Of a DNA stretch of 34,802 bases, positions 25,189 to 33,520 are shown in pieces. Location: assembly GCA_043778625.1 (NCBI GenBank), contig JAYWFU010000011.1, positions 1 through 34,802 of the forward strand, given 5' to 3'. The DNA is from JACMRI01 sp043778625. Its GTDB lineage: Bacteria > Bacteroidota > Bacteroidia > UBA4408. The notes under the pieces are model-generated. The model made no database searches, had not been told where the DNA came from, and saw only the letters and a list, made by a program, of their open reading frames with translations. Within the stretch, counting starts at the first letter, position 1, and each line of letters starts with the position of its first letter. The position numbers and the translations under genes are program-made.

Positions 25189-25722
25189 ATGCCAAAAAAA
25201 CTACTACTTAATTCCACCACGTTTAACATTACGCTTACTCGTATGGCGCACCAAATTATTGAAAACCACTACCCCTTTAACAACACAGTAATGATTGGTG
25301 TGCAGGCTAAAGGAGTTTTTTTTGCTACACAATTACACGCTAAAATAATTACTATATTGGGCAATACGGCCATTAATTTAGGTGCGTTAGATGCTACTTT
25401 TTACAGAGATGATTTCCGTAAAAAAAACAATCATTTAGTACCCCATAGCACTACCATTAATTTTGCTATTGAAGATAAAAACGTACTACTTATTGACGAT
25501 GTACTATTTACAGGACGCACTGTTAGAGCAGCTATGGACGCTTTGCTCGATTACGGACGACCAAAAAAAGTAGAGCTAGTAACTATGGTTGACCGCCGTT
25601 ACCTACGCGACTTGCCCATTGAGGCCAGCTATGTGGGTATAACCATTGATACTACTGCCACACAAAATGTAGAGGTTACGTGGGAAAGTAACAACGCACA
25701 AAACGAAATATATTTAACCTAA
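25189..25722 (+). CDS. pyrR: PyrR-type uracil phosphoribosyltransferase / pyr regulator
   Basis: 177 residues from the ATG at 25189. A longer frame would start at a TTG (25162) inside the promoter, so it is not used. The type I PRTase fold carries the PRPP loop VLLIDDVLFTGRT (99-111), the exact PyrR form, and ahead of it the conserved IGVQAKGVFFATQL (about 36-49; most PyrR have IGIRTRG here). PyrR proteins catalyse uracil plus PRPP to UMP, and in Gram-positive bacteria they also bind pyr mRNA. pyrB follows after 17 nt. The leader is too short for a standard attenuator, so any regulation here would have to work another way. Confidence 0.92.
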   Translation: MPKKLLLNSTTFNITLTRMAHQIIENHYPFNNTVMIGVQAKGVFFATQLHAKIITILGNTAINLGALDATFYRDDFRKKNNHLVPHSTTINFAIEDKNVLLIDDVLFTGRTVRAAMDALLDYGRPKKVELVTMVDRRYLRDLPIEASYVGITIDTTATQNVEVTWESNNAQNEIYLT

Positions 25723-25739
25723 ACTAATTATACTAAGCT

Positions 25740-26669
25740 ATGGCAATAGACACATTAAGCGTAAAAAATTTATTAGGCATAAAATATATTAACGAAAACG
25801 ATATACAACTTATACTAAAAACAGCTCACGAGTTTAAGGAGGTAATTAATCGCCCTATTAAAAAAGTACCAAGTTTGCGCGATGTTACGGTGGCTAATTT
25901 GTTTTTTGAAAACTCAACTCGCACCAAGCTATCGTTTGAACTGGCGGAACGCCGCCTTAGTGCCGATGTACTAAGTTTTGCAGCTAGCAGCAGTAGCGTA
26001 ACCAAAGGCGAAACATTAATTGATACTGTAAATAATATACTTGCCATGAAGGTGGATATGGTAGTTATGCGCCACGCTAATGTAGGCGCAGCGGTGTTTT
26101 TGAGCCAAAAAGTTAATGCAACTATTATTAATGCAGGCGATGGTGCACACGAGCACCCATCGCAGGCATTGCTTGATGCGTATTCAATTCGAGAAAAATT
26201 GGGCGATGTAGCAGGCAAAAAAGTAGTGATAGTAGGCGATATACTGCATTCGCGTGTAGCGTTGAGTAATATATTCTGTTTGCAAAAACTTGGTGCTGAA
26301 GTTAAGGTATGTGGCCCTGCATCATTAATACCTAAGCACATTACTGATCTTGGTGTAACCGTGGAGTACGACCTACGTAAAGCTCTTAATTGGTGCGATG
26401 TAGCCAATATGTTACGCATACAGTTAGAGCGGCAGGACATAAGCTATTTTCCAAGCTTGCGCGAATACACTATGCAATACGGCGTAAACAAACAGTTATT
26501 GGATAGTCTTAATAAGGAAATAGTAATAATGCACCCTGGGCCAATTAACCGTGGGGTTGAAATTACCAGCGATGTAGCCGATGGCTCACACAGCATAATA
26601 CTTAACCAAGTAGAAAACGGTGTAGCGGTGCGCATGGCTATATTGTATTTACTGGCGCAGAACATATAA
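25740..26669 (+). CDS. pyrB: Aspartate carbamoyltransferase catalytic subunit
   Basis: 309 residues, the standard length for a catalytic chain. The carbamoyl-phosphate motif FENSTRTKLSFE (STRT at 59-62) is intact, as are HPSQALLDAYS (139-149) and the C-terminal MHPGPINRGVEI. It makes carbamoyl aspartate from carbamoyl phosphate and aspartate, the first committed step of pyrimidine synthesis. No regulatory chain pyrI is adjacent. It is the second gene of a pyrR-pyrB operon and converges on a T9SS cargo gene; no clear terminator lies in the 56-nt gap. Confidence 0.96.
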   Translation: MAIDTLSVKNLLGIKYINENDIQLILKTAHEFKEVINRPIKKVPSLRDVTVANLFFENSTRTKLSFELAERRLSADVLSFAASSSSVTKGETLIDTVNNILAMKVDMVVMRHANVGAAVFLSQKVNATIINAGDGAHEHPSQALLDAYSIREKLGDVAGKKVVIVGDILHSRVALSNIFCLQKLGAEVKVCGPASLIPKHITDLGVTVEYDLRKALNWCDVANMLRIQLERQDISYFPSLREYTMQYGVNKQLLDSLNKEIVIMHPGPINRGVEITSDVADGSHSIILNQVENGVAVRMAILYLLAQNI

Positions 26670-26725
26670 TAAAGTTAATAATAGGAAGTGTACAATCTTT
26701 AAACTGTTTTCTCCAGTTAATTTAA

Positions 26726-27712
26726 TTAGTGTACCACTACTCGTTTATTACTGAAGCCTTGCGGTGAAGTAATTGTTAGATTATACGTGCCCTCAGGTAC
26801 ATTAATTAATGGTAAACTATTGCTATAATAAGTTGTGCTAATTACTTGTCCGAGCATGTTTATTAACTGTAACTTATTAGGGGTTTCGTTACTTACTTGT
26901 AGTATACCATTAGTAGTTACAGGGTTGGGATAAATAGTAACAGCGCTATTATTTATATGGTGCAAGCCTAATGTAGTATTATGTAGTACTCCTATGGCAT
27001 CTAAGTCGAAACCAGCTGTGGGATATGGGGTAGGGTAGGGGTCGTTAATAAGTCGACCTTGACTATCTTTAGTGCTATATAGCGGATTAATGCTCCCAAC
27101 TACATCTATTAGTTTCACGTATTTAATTGCATTAATGTTGAGGTTTGGTATGTTTTTTAACTCTTCTAAATCAAATGGTGTACCGTAACCTACTCTGTAC
27201 TTACCTGCTAAGTTATTAAGCTGTGCGGCATTAATACTAGCTGCATTGTTTTGCTGTATGCTAGTATCGGTGAGCGATGTAGCGTTAAAGCGCACATAAT
27301 TAATACCATCGCTACTTACTTCCACCAAAGCAAGTTCTAAAAAAGTGTCGTTAAAAGCGTTTTCAAATACTACAAAATCGTAGCCTACACTATTAATTAT
27401 AGGATATTCAAATTCGCAAATAGCCACACCGCCATCGCCCAGGCTTACTACTCCGTTGCTTAATGCTTTGCCTAACGCAAGGCTACTATCGCCATTGGTT
27501 GCGTAGCCTAGTGTAGGATTGCCTATATCCACAAAACCGCGTGTAATTGTACAACTCGTTGCCCAGCCTACAATAGCTGAACTGTCAGCCCTTACAGCAC
27601 TAGTTCCTTGTATACCTACTTGTGGCGCATACTGGGCTTGTGCTAATAGTTGTAATAAGCTAAGGGCAACAATTATTAAACTAATTATTTTATATTGAAT
27701 AGATGTTTGCAC
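26726..27712 (-). CDS. Secreted protein with T9SS type A sorting domain
   Basis: 328 residues. The signal peptide is at 1-26 (ends QAQ). The main domain (about 30-230) is a beta-sandwich-like module with VSLGDGGVAICEFEYPI, FVVFENAF and VEVSSDGINYVRFNA. This pattern recurs in surface proteins of this phylum that have no assigned function. From about residue 255 comes the sorting domain: IYPNPV, then LINMLGQVI, then GTYNLTI and KRVVVH. It is a likely type IX substrate attached to the cell surface or released. It lies downstream of the MarC gene; a perfect -7 octamer at 27815-27822 may give it a promoter with a leader of about 100 nt. Confidence 0.82.
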   Translation of the reverse strand: MQTSIQYKIISLIIVALSLLQLLAQAQYAPQVGIQGTSAVRADSSAIVGWATSCTITRGFVDIGNPTLGYATNGDSSLALGKALSNGVVSLGDGGVAICEFEYPIINSVGYDFVVFENAFNDTFLELALVEVSSDGINYVRFNATSLTDTSIQQNNAASINAAQLNNLAGKYRVGYGTPFDLEELKNIPNLNINAIKYVKLIDVVGSINPLYSTKDSQGRLINDPYPTPYPTAGFDLDAIGVLHNTTLGLHHINNSAVTIYPNPVTTNGILQVSNETPNKLQLINMLGQVISTTYYSNSLPLINVPEGTYNLTITSPQGFSNKRVVVH

Positions 27713-27783
27713 ACTAATTTATATCTGTAAGAGTATATTCTTTAAATTAACTTTATTTACTTGCGATACATGTAACAAGATTC

Positions 27784-27801
27784 AACAACTATATAGTTGT
27801 T
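27784..27801. other. 18-bp perfect palindrome upstream of the 27712-26726 gene
   Basis: AACAACTATATAGTTGTT is a complete palindrome. It lies 40 nt after the MarC stop on the minus strand and just downstream of a candidate -7 element (TATTTTTG, minus strand, 27822-27815). It may be a protein-binding site or a hairpin in the leader. There is no T-run to call it a terminator. Confidence 0.4.
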
Positions 27802-27840
27802 AAGGTATTTAGCACAAAAATAGTATAATTTAGTTTACTG

Positions 27841-28467
27841 CTACAATACTGATTTTAGCATCGTTAATATGCTCGACGAAATCATCTCTATACCTATTGA
27901 TAATACTAGGAAACCCATGATTTTTGATAATGATTTTAAGCCTGCTTCTCCCACACGTTTTATAACTCGTGGGGCTAACGAAAATATAATATAAATACAC
28001 GCCGTAACGGCTAATATTGCTAACAATATTACTAATCCGTTTTGTACCACAGGGTGTTCTATCGACATATTAATAAGCAACGATATAGACCCAGGCCCTG
28101 CTAACAGTGGCATAGCTAGGGGGCTAAACGAAATATCTTCCTTCTCTAACGATTCCTCCATTACCTTACCCTTTACATCTTTTTTGTGCTTGGCGTTGAG
28201 TAACAAAAAACCTGAGCGAGAAATCATTATTCCTCCTGCTATTTTGAGTGCGCTAATAGATATACCAAAAAAACTAAGTATGTACGAACCCGCCAAATAC
28301 GAACAAAGGCATATAATAACAATGTACACGCACGTTTTTACTATTTGCGAATCGCGCCAAGTGGGTTCGTGATTTTCGGTAAGTGATATAAATACGGGTA
28401 GTGCGCCTAACGGATTAATTAACGCAAATAATGATACAAAACTGGTAATGAAAAACGATATTGACAT
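27841..28467 (-). CDS. MarC family integral membrane protein
   Basis: 208 residues, the usual MarC length (about 200-220), with six hydrophobic helices. Family patterns are visible: FVSLFALINPLGALPVF near the N-terminus, IAGGIMISRSGF in helix 3, and FSPLAMPLLAGPGSIS, the most conserved MarC stretch, after the cytoplasmic loop. MarC (COG2095) was once linked to multiple antibiotic resistance, which was later not supported; its transport role is unknown. It has a strong promoter (28497-28525). Confidence 0.93.
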   Translation of the reverse strand: MSISFFITSFVSLFALINPLGALPVFISLTENHEPTWRDSQIVKTCVYIVIICLCSYLAGSYILSFFGISISALKIAGGIMISRSGFLLLNAKHKKDVKGKVMEESLEKEDISFSPLAMPLLAGPGSISLLINMSIEHPVVQNGLVILLAILAVTACIYIIFSLAPRVIKRVGEAGLKSLSKIMGFLVLSIGIEMISSSILTMLKSVL

Positions 28468-28496
28468 GGTGTTATTTTTTAAATATTATTATGATA

Positions 28497-28525
28497 CAAA
28501 ACTACCTTAAATGCCTGCATTACAA
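28497..28525 (-). promoter_or_regulatory. Bacteroidota-type promoter of the MarC gene
   Basis: On the minus strand: TTG (28525-28523), 18 bp, then TAGTTTTG (28504-28497), a perfect TAnnTTTG. The leader is about 24 nt. Confidence 0.72.
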
Positions 28526-28726
28526 GTACTCCCAATATTAAAAAATTGTTAAGCTAAATTACACTCAAGCCTTAGTTCGTGCCCCCACAATAACAACTAA
28601 CTTACTATTCATTAATGGTACACAAAGCAAGACGAAAAAAATTATCAAAAACATAATCAGTTTTAATTGCTAAGTTTTATTATTTTCGTGCTTAAATAAA
28701 TTATAAAAATAACAACCCAAATTATC

Positions 28727-29953
28727 ATGACAAAAATAAAAGTACTTAATCCAGTAGTAGAGCTCGATGGCGATGAAATGACCCGTATTATATGGTCGTT
28801 TATCAAAGAAAAATTAATAGTACCGTATCTTGAACTAGATATTAAATATTATGATTTGGGTATGGAACATCGCGATGCTACCAACGACCAAGTTACTATT
28901 GACGCGGCCAACGCTATTAAGCAATACGGCGTAGGTATTAAGTGTGCCACCATTACTCCTGATGAGCAACGCGTAAAAGAATTTAGCTTAAAACAAATGT
29001 GGAAATCGCCCAATGGCACTATCCGTAATATATTAGACGGTACCGTGTTTCGTGAGCCAATAGTATGTGCTAACGTACCTCGCTTGGTTACCAACTGGAC
29101 AGCTCCAATAATTGTGGGTCGTCACGCATTTGGCGACCAGTACCGTGCTACTGATTTTGTAGTACCCGGCAAAGGTAAATTAACTATGAAGTTTGAAGGC
29201 GAAGACGGACAAGTTATTGAACACGAAATATATAAATTCAACGGCCCAGGTGTAGCCATGGGTATGTACAACTTAGAGGAGTCAATACGTGGTTTTGCAC
29301 ACTCTTGCTTTAACGTAGCGCTTACTAAAAAATGGCCACTTTATTTATCTACCAAAAACACTATTCTTAAAAAATACGATGGTCGTTTTAAAGATATTTT
29401 TGAGGAAATATATGTAGCCGATTACAAAACTAAATTTGAAGCAGCGGGTATCGTTTACGAGCATCGTTTAATTGACGACATGGTGGCATCAGCCCTTAAA
29501 TGGAACGGAAACTTTGTGTGGGCATGTAAAAATTACGACGGCGATGTACAGTCAGACACCGTGGCACAAGGCTTTGGTTCGTTAGGATTAATGACCTCAG
29601 TGCTTATTACCCCTGATGGCAAAACCATGGAAGCCGAAGCGGCACACGGTACGGTAACACGCCACTTCCGCGATCATCAAGCGGGCAAGCCTACCTCAAC
29701 CAACCCTATAGCATCAATATTTGCTTGGACACGTGGCTTAGAGTTTCGTGGCAAATTAGATGGCAACGCTGCCCTAATTGACTTTTGCCAAAAACTAGAA
29801 CAAGTATGTGTAGAAACCGTTGAAAGTGGAAAAATGACTAAGGATTTAGCAGTGTGCATACACGGCAACAAAGTTACGTTAGGCGAACACTACCTCAACA
29901 CGGAGGATTTTTTGGAAGCCATTAACACTAACTTAAAAGCTAAATTAGCATAA
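28727..29953 (+). CDS. icd: Isocitrate dehydrogenase (NADP-dependent, dimeric eukaryote-like type)
   Basis: 408 residues. The sequence follows the type II (eukaryote-like) homodimeric IDH family and not the E. coli type: it starts with VVELDGDEMTRIIW, and the substrate loop is SPNGTIRNILDGTVFRE (94-110). Arg100, Arg109 and Arg132 (VGRHAFGDQYRAT) fall at the same numbers as the isocitrate-binding arginines of human IDH1. The later motifs DDMVA (metal-binding aspartates) and AAHGTVTRH (NADP pocket) are present. It converts isocitrate to 2-oxoglutarate with NADPH production. It is a single gene ended by a strong terminator. Confidence 0.96.
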   Translation: MTKIKVLNPVVELDGDEMTRIIWSFIKEKLIVPYLELDIKYYDLGMEHRDATNDQVTIDAANAIKQYGVGIKCATITPDEQRVKEFSLKQMWKSPNGTIRNILDGTVFREPIVCANVPRLVTNWTAPIIVGRHAFGDQYRATDFVVPGKGKLTMKFEGEDGQVIEHEIYKFNGPGVAMGMYNLEESIRGFAHSCFNVALTKKWPLYLSTKNTILKKYDGRFKDIFEEIYVADYKTKFEAAGIVYEHRLIDDMVASALKWNGNFVWACKNYDGDVQSDTVAQGFGSLGLMTSVLITPDGKTMEAEAAHGTVTRHFRDHQAGKPTSTNPIASIFAWTRGLEFRGKLDGNAALIDFCQKLEQVCVETVESGKMTKDLAVCIHGNKVTLGEHYLNTEDFLEAINTNLKAKLA

Positions 29954-29981
29954 CTATTATTTTCAGTAACATTAATACTAT

Positions 29982-30027
29982 AAAAACCAAAGCCATGTAT
30001 ACACCACGTTACATGGCTTTGGTTTTT
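29982..30027 (+). terminator. Terminator of icd
   Basis: A perfect 18-bp stem (29982-29999 with 30010-30027) with a 10-nt loop, ending in five T, 29 nt after the icd stop. The arms begin with five A and end with five T, so it could also work on the other strand. Confidence 0.92.
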
Positions 30028-30082
30028 AATACCAGCTCAAGTAACAATAATTATATTTCCACCCTACATTCACACCTAGCAA

Positions 30083-30127
30083 CTCCCCTCCTTATTTAAG
30101 GAGGGGTGCCCGCAGGGCGGGGTGGTT
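30083..30127. repeat. CCCCTCC/GGAGGGG palindromic element before gpsA
   Basis: CTCCCCTCCTT (30083-30093) pairs with AAGGAGGGG around a short A/T centre, followed by GCCC-GCA-GGGC and GGGGTGGTT (to 30127). It is far more G+C-rich than its surroundings. I recall near-identical strings as a frequent intergenic repeat in Bacteroidota genomes. The gpsA ATG is 16 nt further on, so the element lies in the gpsA leader. Confidence 0.75.
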
Positions 30128-30143
30128 AACAACATACCATACC

Positions 30144-31124
30144 ATGAACCAAACAATAGCCATAATAGGCGGAGGTAGCTGGGCTACGGCACTATGCAAA
30201 ATACTTACTGATAACCAACAACACGTGCACTGGTATATGCGCGACACGCAAGCCTTACAGCACATACAGCAGTACGGGCACAACCCTAATTATATTTCTA
30301 CCGCCAGCATCAATACCCAGTATATTACACTAAGTAATAATTTAGAGGAAGTTGTTACTGCAGCCCAATACCTAATAATAGCAATACCCGCAGCGTATTT
30401 GCACACTACTTTAGGAGCAATTAACATTAGTAACAAAAACATTATCTCGGCCATAAAGGGCATCATACCTAGCACTAACCAAATAGTGGGCGATTATTTA
30501 CAAACACAATGTAATGTACCGTTAAATAACATTGCAGTAATAGCAGGCCCTTGCCACGCCGAGGAAGTAGCCATGGAACGTTTATCTTACCTTACCATAG
30601 CAAGCCAAAACACAGTGTTAGCAAGCCACATAGCCCAAGCACTTAACTGCCGTTACATTAACACCGCCATTAACGATGATATTTATGGCACCGAATATTC
30701 TGCAGTACTCAAAAACATCATGGCGTTAGCCAGTGGTATATGCCATGGGTTGGGCTACGGCGATAACTTTCAGGCAGTATTGGTAAGCAATGCCTTGCAG
30801 GAAATTAAACGCTTTGTAGATGCCGTACACCCTATTAACAGGGATATTAACGACCACGCCTACCTTGGCGATTTGCTCGTAACGGCCTACTCACAATTTA
30901 GCCGCAACCGCACCTTTGGCGCTATGGTAGGCAAGGGCTACAGCGTTAAAGCTGCACAACTGGAGCTAAACATGGTAGCCGAGGGTTACTTTGCCGTTAA
31001 ATGTATTCATCACATTAATGCTACGCACGGGGTGTACATGCCCATTACAAATGCCGTATATGCTATTTTATACGGTAATGCAGTAGTCAAAACCGAAATA
31101 GAAAATTTAACTCAGCTATTGTAA
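30144..31124 (+). CDS. gpsA: Glycerol-3-phosphate dehydrogenase [NAD(P)+]
   Basis: 326 residues, normal for GpsA. The N-terminal nucleotide motif is IIGGGSWATAL (7-17). AIPAAYL and SAIKGI follow, then IAGPCHAEEVAMERLSYLT (family consensus GPSFAxE; the CHAEE form is typical of this phylum). The catalytic lysine is in EYSAVLKNIMALASG. The C-terminal helical domain includes GDLLVTAYSQFSRNRTFG. It reduces dihydroxyacetone phosphate to sn-glycerol-3-phosphate for phospholipid synthesis. The start follows the repeat element at 30083-30127; no separate promoter is convincing. Confidence 0.95.
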   Translation: MNQTIAIIGGGSWATALCKILTDNQQHVHWYMRDTQALQHIQQYGHNPNYISTASINTQYITLSNNLEEVVTAAQYLIIAIPAAYLHTTLGAINISNKNIISAIKGIIPSTNQIVGDYLQTQCNVPLNNIAVIAGPCHAEEVAMERLSYLTIASQNTVLASHIAQALNCRYINTAINDDIYGTEYSAVLKNIMALASGICHGLGYGDNFQAVLVSNALQEIKRFVDAVHPINRDINDHAYLGDLLVTAYSQFSRNRTFGAMVGKGYSVKAAQLELNMVAEGYFAVKCIHHINATHGVYMPITNAVYAILYGNAVVKTEIENLTQLL

Positions 31125-31274
31125 CCCTTGCTATTACCACAAAATACCGTATTTTAACCACTTATGTAGTTATTAACGTATTTTAATATCTTTTTTAAAA
31201 TAAATAAATTATAATTTTTATAATTGTTGCATCAAATAACAATTAATCTAAAAACCAAAAAAACGACAAACAAC

Positions 31275-32114
31275 ATGAGCACACAAGCAAAAGCAACAAC
31301 AACAGCAAAACCAGAAGGAAAGAATTTTTCTGATATGTTTTCAACATTCGCTATTCCTGTATTAGTAGTACTAGGATTTTGTATTTATTTTTTCGTGCTA
31401 GGTAATCCTTCAAATTTTGAAGGTAATGATGTTAACAATCACGCAGTAAAAGAAGGAATAGGTCACGTATTTGGCTTAATGTTCAAGGGAGGTAAAATAG
31501 TAGGTTTACTATTATCATTAGTGTTAATGAGTTTAACATTTTCAATTGAGCGTTTCTTATCAATTGGTAAGGCGCAAGGTAAGGGTTCAGCTAAAGATTT
31601 AGTAGCTAAAATTAAATCATTACTTAGCCAAGGGCAAATTGATGCAGCTATTGCTGAGTGCGACAAACAACAAGGCTCAGTAGCTAACGTTACACGTGCT
31701 ACATTAGTTAAGTACAAAGAAATGCAATTGGTTACTGATTTATCAAAAGATCAAAAAGTATTAGCATTACAAAAAGAATTAGAAGAAGCCACACAGCTTG
31801 AATTACCTCACTTAGAGCGTAACCTAGTTATTATAGCTACCATGGCATCGGTATCAACGTTAATTGCGTTATTAGGTACGGTATTAGGTATGATAAAAGC
31901 GTTTTCGGCATTAGCAGCAGAAGGTGCTGGTGGGCAAGGTGCATTGGCCGATGGTATCTCGGAGGCGTTAATCAACACCGCATTAGGTATTGGTAACTCA
32001 GCATTAGCTACGGTTATGTATAACGTATTTACTTCTAAAATTGATGGTATTACACACACTATCGACGAAATAGGATTTACAATTACACAACAATTCGCAG
32101 CTTCGCAAAAATAA
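31275..32114 (+). CDS. exbB: MotA/TolQ/ExbB proton channel family protein
   Basis: 279 residues from the ATG at 31275. The frame could be opened at a TTG (31224), but the extra 17 residues are Lys/Thr/Asn-rich and unlike the family. Hydrophobic helices lie at about 22-42 and 72-92, then the conserved pair at about 155-180 and 200-225 with the signatures LIALLGTVLGMIKAFSAL and INTALGIGNSALATVMYN. ExbB forms a pentameric channel around an ExbD dimer that powers TonB. The extra early helix pair is common in this phylum. It is the first of four co-directional genes ending in tonB. Confidence 0.92.
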   Translation: MSTQAKATTTAKPEGKNFSDMFSTFAIPVLVVLGFCIYFFVLGNPSNFEGNDVNNHAVKEGIGHVFGLMFKGGKIVGLLLSLVLMSLTFSIERFLSIGKAQGKGSAKDLVAKIKSLLSQGQIDAAIAECDKQQGSVANVTRATLVKYKEMQLVTDLSKDQKVLALQKELEEATQLELPHLERNLVIIATMASVSTLIALLGTVLGMIKAFSALAAEGAGGQGALADGISEALINTALGIGNSALATVMYNVFTSKIDGITHTIDEIGFTITQQFAASQK

Positions 32115-32213
32115 TAATTGACTGCGCACAGCAATCATTAAATTGTAGTGCATCAATTATTAATTAAAGTACAAGCAAAAATTACGAATTAAGTTAAAAC
32201 CTAAGGATAAGAA

Positions 32214-32816
32214 ATGTCAAAAAATAAACCAGCTCGTAAGAGCACATCGGTAGATATGACGGCCATGACCGACGTAGCTTTCTTGTTGCTTACATTTTTT
32301 ATGTTGGCTACCAAGTTTAAGCCCGACGAGCCTGTTACCGTAGAAACTCCATCGTCGATTTCGGAAATTAAATTACCCGAAAAAAACATCATGTTACTTA
32401 CGTTAGATAAAGATAGCCGTGTGTTTTTTTCCATTGATGGAGAAGCTACACGTGTAGAAATGCTAAACAAAGTAGGCGAAAAATACAAAGTAACCTTTAA
32501 CGCTGAGCAACAAAAAGCGTTTGCTAACATGGCATCGTTTGGTATTCCCATTGCACAATTACCTACGTTTTTGAGTTTAAAACCTGAACAACGTGGTGCA
32601 TTTAAGCAAGTAGGTATTCCGTCGGACTCGCTCAACAACGAACTATCCGACTGGATATTACAAGGACGTTATGCAGGAACAAAAGATTTGCGCATAGCGG
32701 TTAAAGGCGATAGAGAAACTAAAGTGCCAGTAGTAAAACAGGTAATAAAAACATTGCAAGACAATAAGGTTAATAACTTCAACTTTATAACTGCGATGGA
32801 AAAAGCACCTAAGTAG
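32214..32816 (+). CDS. exbD: ExbD/TolR family protein (first copy)
   Basis: 200 residues, longer than the 135-145 of classical ExbD. A short basic tail leads into the single helix (about 18-38, MTAMTDVAFLLLTFFML). Asp20 is the proton-carrying residue of the family. The periplasmic part has the usual beta/alpha ExbD fold at both ends (LTLDKDSRVFF, then KDLRIAVKGDRETKVPVVKQVI), with an extra 70-residue helical insertion (about 85-155) between. It lies 99 nt after exbB and 53 nt before the second exbD. Confidence 0.92.
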   Translation: MSKNKPARKSTSVDMTAMTDVAFLLLTFFMLATKFKPDEPVTVETPSSISEIKLPEKNIMLLTLDKDSRVFFSIDGEATRVEMLNKVGEKYKVTFNAEQQKAFANMASFGIPIAQLPTFLSLKPEQRGAFKQVGIPSDSLNNELSDWILQGRYAGTKDLRIAVKGDRETKVPVVKQVIKTLQDNKVNNFNFITAMEKAPK

Positions 32817-32869
32817 CTATTATACACACTAATTAAATAAGTATTAACAATATTAAATTGTAAAAAACA

Positions 32870-33499
32870 ATGTCAGAAATAGATACCTCCGGCGGTGGTA
32901 AAAAGGGAGGCAAGCCAAAAGGCAAGAAAATGAGTACCCGTGTGGATTTTACTCCCATGGTTGATTTAGGTTTCTTGCTAATTACTTTCTTCATGCTTAC
33001 CACAACTATGAGTACGCCACAAGCTATGGAAATTGTAATGCCCGTAAAAGAAAATGACCCAAAAAATCAAACTTTAATTAAGGCATCGCAGTCAGTAACT
33101 GTGTTACTAGCCGAAAATAATAAACTAGTTTATTATTTTTTAGACCCCATAACTAAAGCCCCTTCAACTCCTGTTGTAACTGATTTTAGTGCTACAGGTA
33201 TTCGTAAAATGTTGTTAAAAGAAAGCCGCATACGCAATCAAAGCGGAGTGGACTCAATACCTACCTACAAAAAAATGTTTGCTGAACATAAAATTGATGA
33301 AGCAATATTTCGTAAACGTATTGCTGGAATTAGAAACAATAAAGAAGGGCTAATTGTAGTTATTAAGGCAGATGAAAAATCAAAGTACATAAATTTGGTA
33401 GATATATTGGACGAAATGTCAATATGTAATATTGGACGTTATGCAGTGGTGGATATTACACCTGTAGAAGTAGAAATGATTAAAACTGTTAAATTATAA
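32870..33499 (+). CDS. ExbD/TolR family protein (second copy)
   Basis: 209 residues. The tail is Gly/Lys-rich (1-20), followed by the helix (about 25-47) with the proton-carrying Asp32 in FTPMVDLGFLLITFFML. The periplasmic domain again has the ExbD pattern (SVTVLLAENNKLVYYF, then LIVVIKADEKSKYINLVDILDEM) and an internal insertion of about 60 residues. It is clearly different in sequence from the first copy, so the pair is an old duplication. Two ExbD genes next to ExbB is a common Bacteroidota layout; the two may form a heterodimer. tonB follows after 21 nt. Confidence 0.92.
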   Translation: MSEIDTSGGGKKGGKPKGKKMSTRVDFTPMVDLGFLLITFFMLTTTMSTPQAMEIVMPVKENDPKNQTLIKASQSVTVLLAENNKLVYYFLDPITKAPSTPVVTDFSATGIRKMLLKESRIRNQSGVDSIPTYKKMFAEHKIDEAIFRKRIAGIRNNKEGLIVVIKADEKSKYINLVDILDEMSICNIGRYAVVDITPVEVEMIKTVKL

Positions 33500-33520
33500 A
33501 CCCTAACACGTAAAAAAGAA

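Noticed and set aside
25826..26440. Long open frame (204 codons) on the minus strand within pyrB
   Set aside because: It is antisense to an unmistakable PyrB and has the Ser/Thr/Ala-rich composition of a shadow frame.
31224..31274. TTG start giving ExbB 17 extra residues
   Set aside because: The extra residues are low-complexity Lys/Thr/Asn; an ATG at 31275 has the usual A-rich upstream and fits the family.
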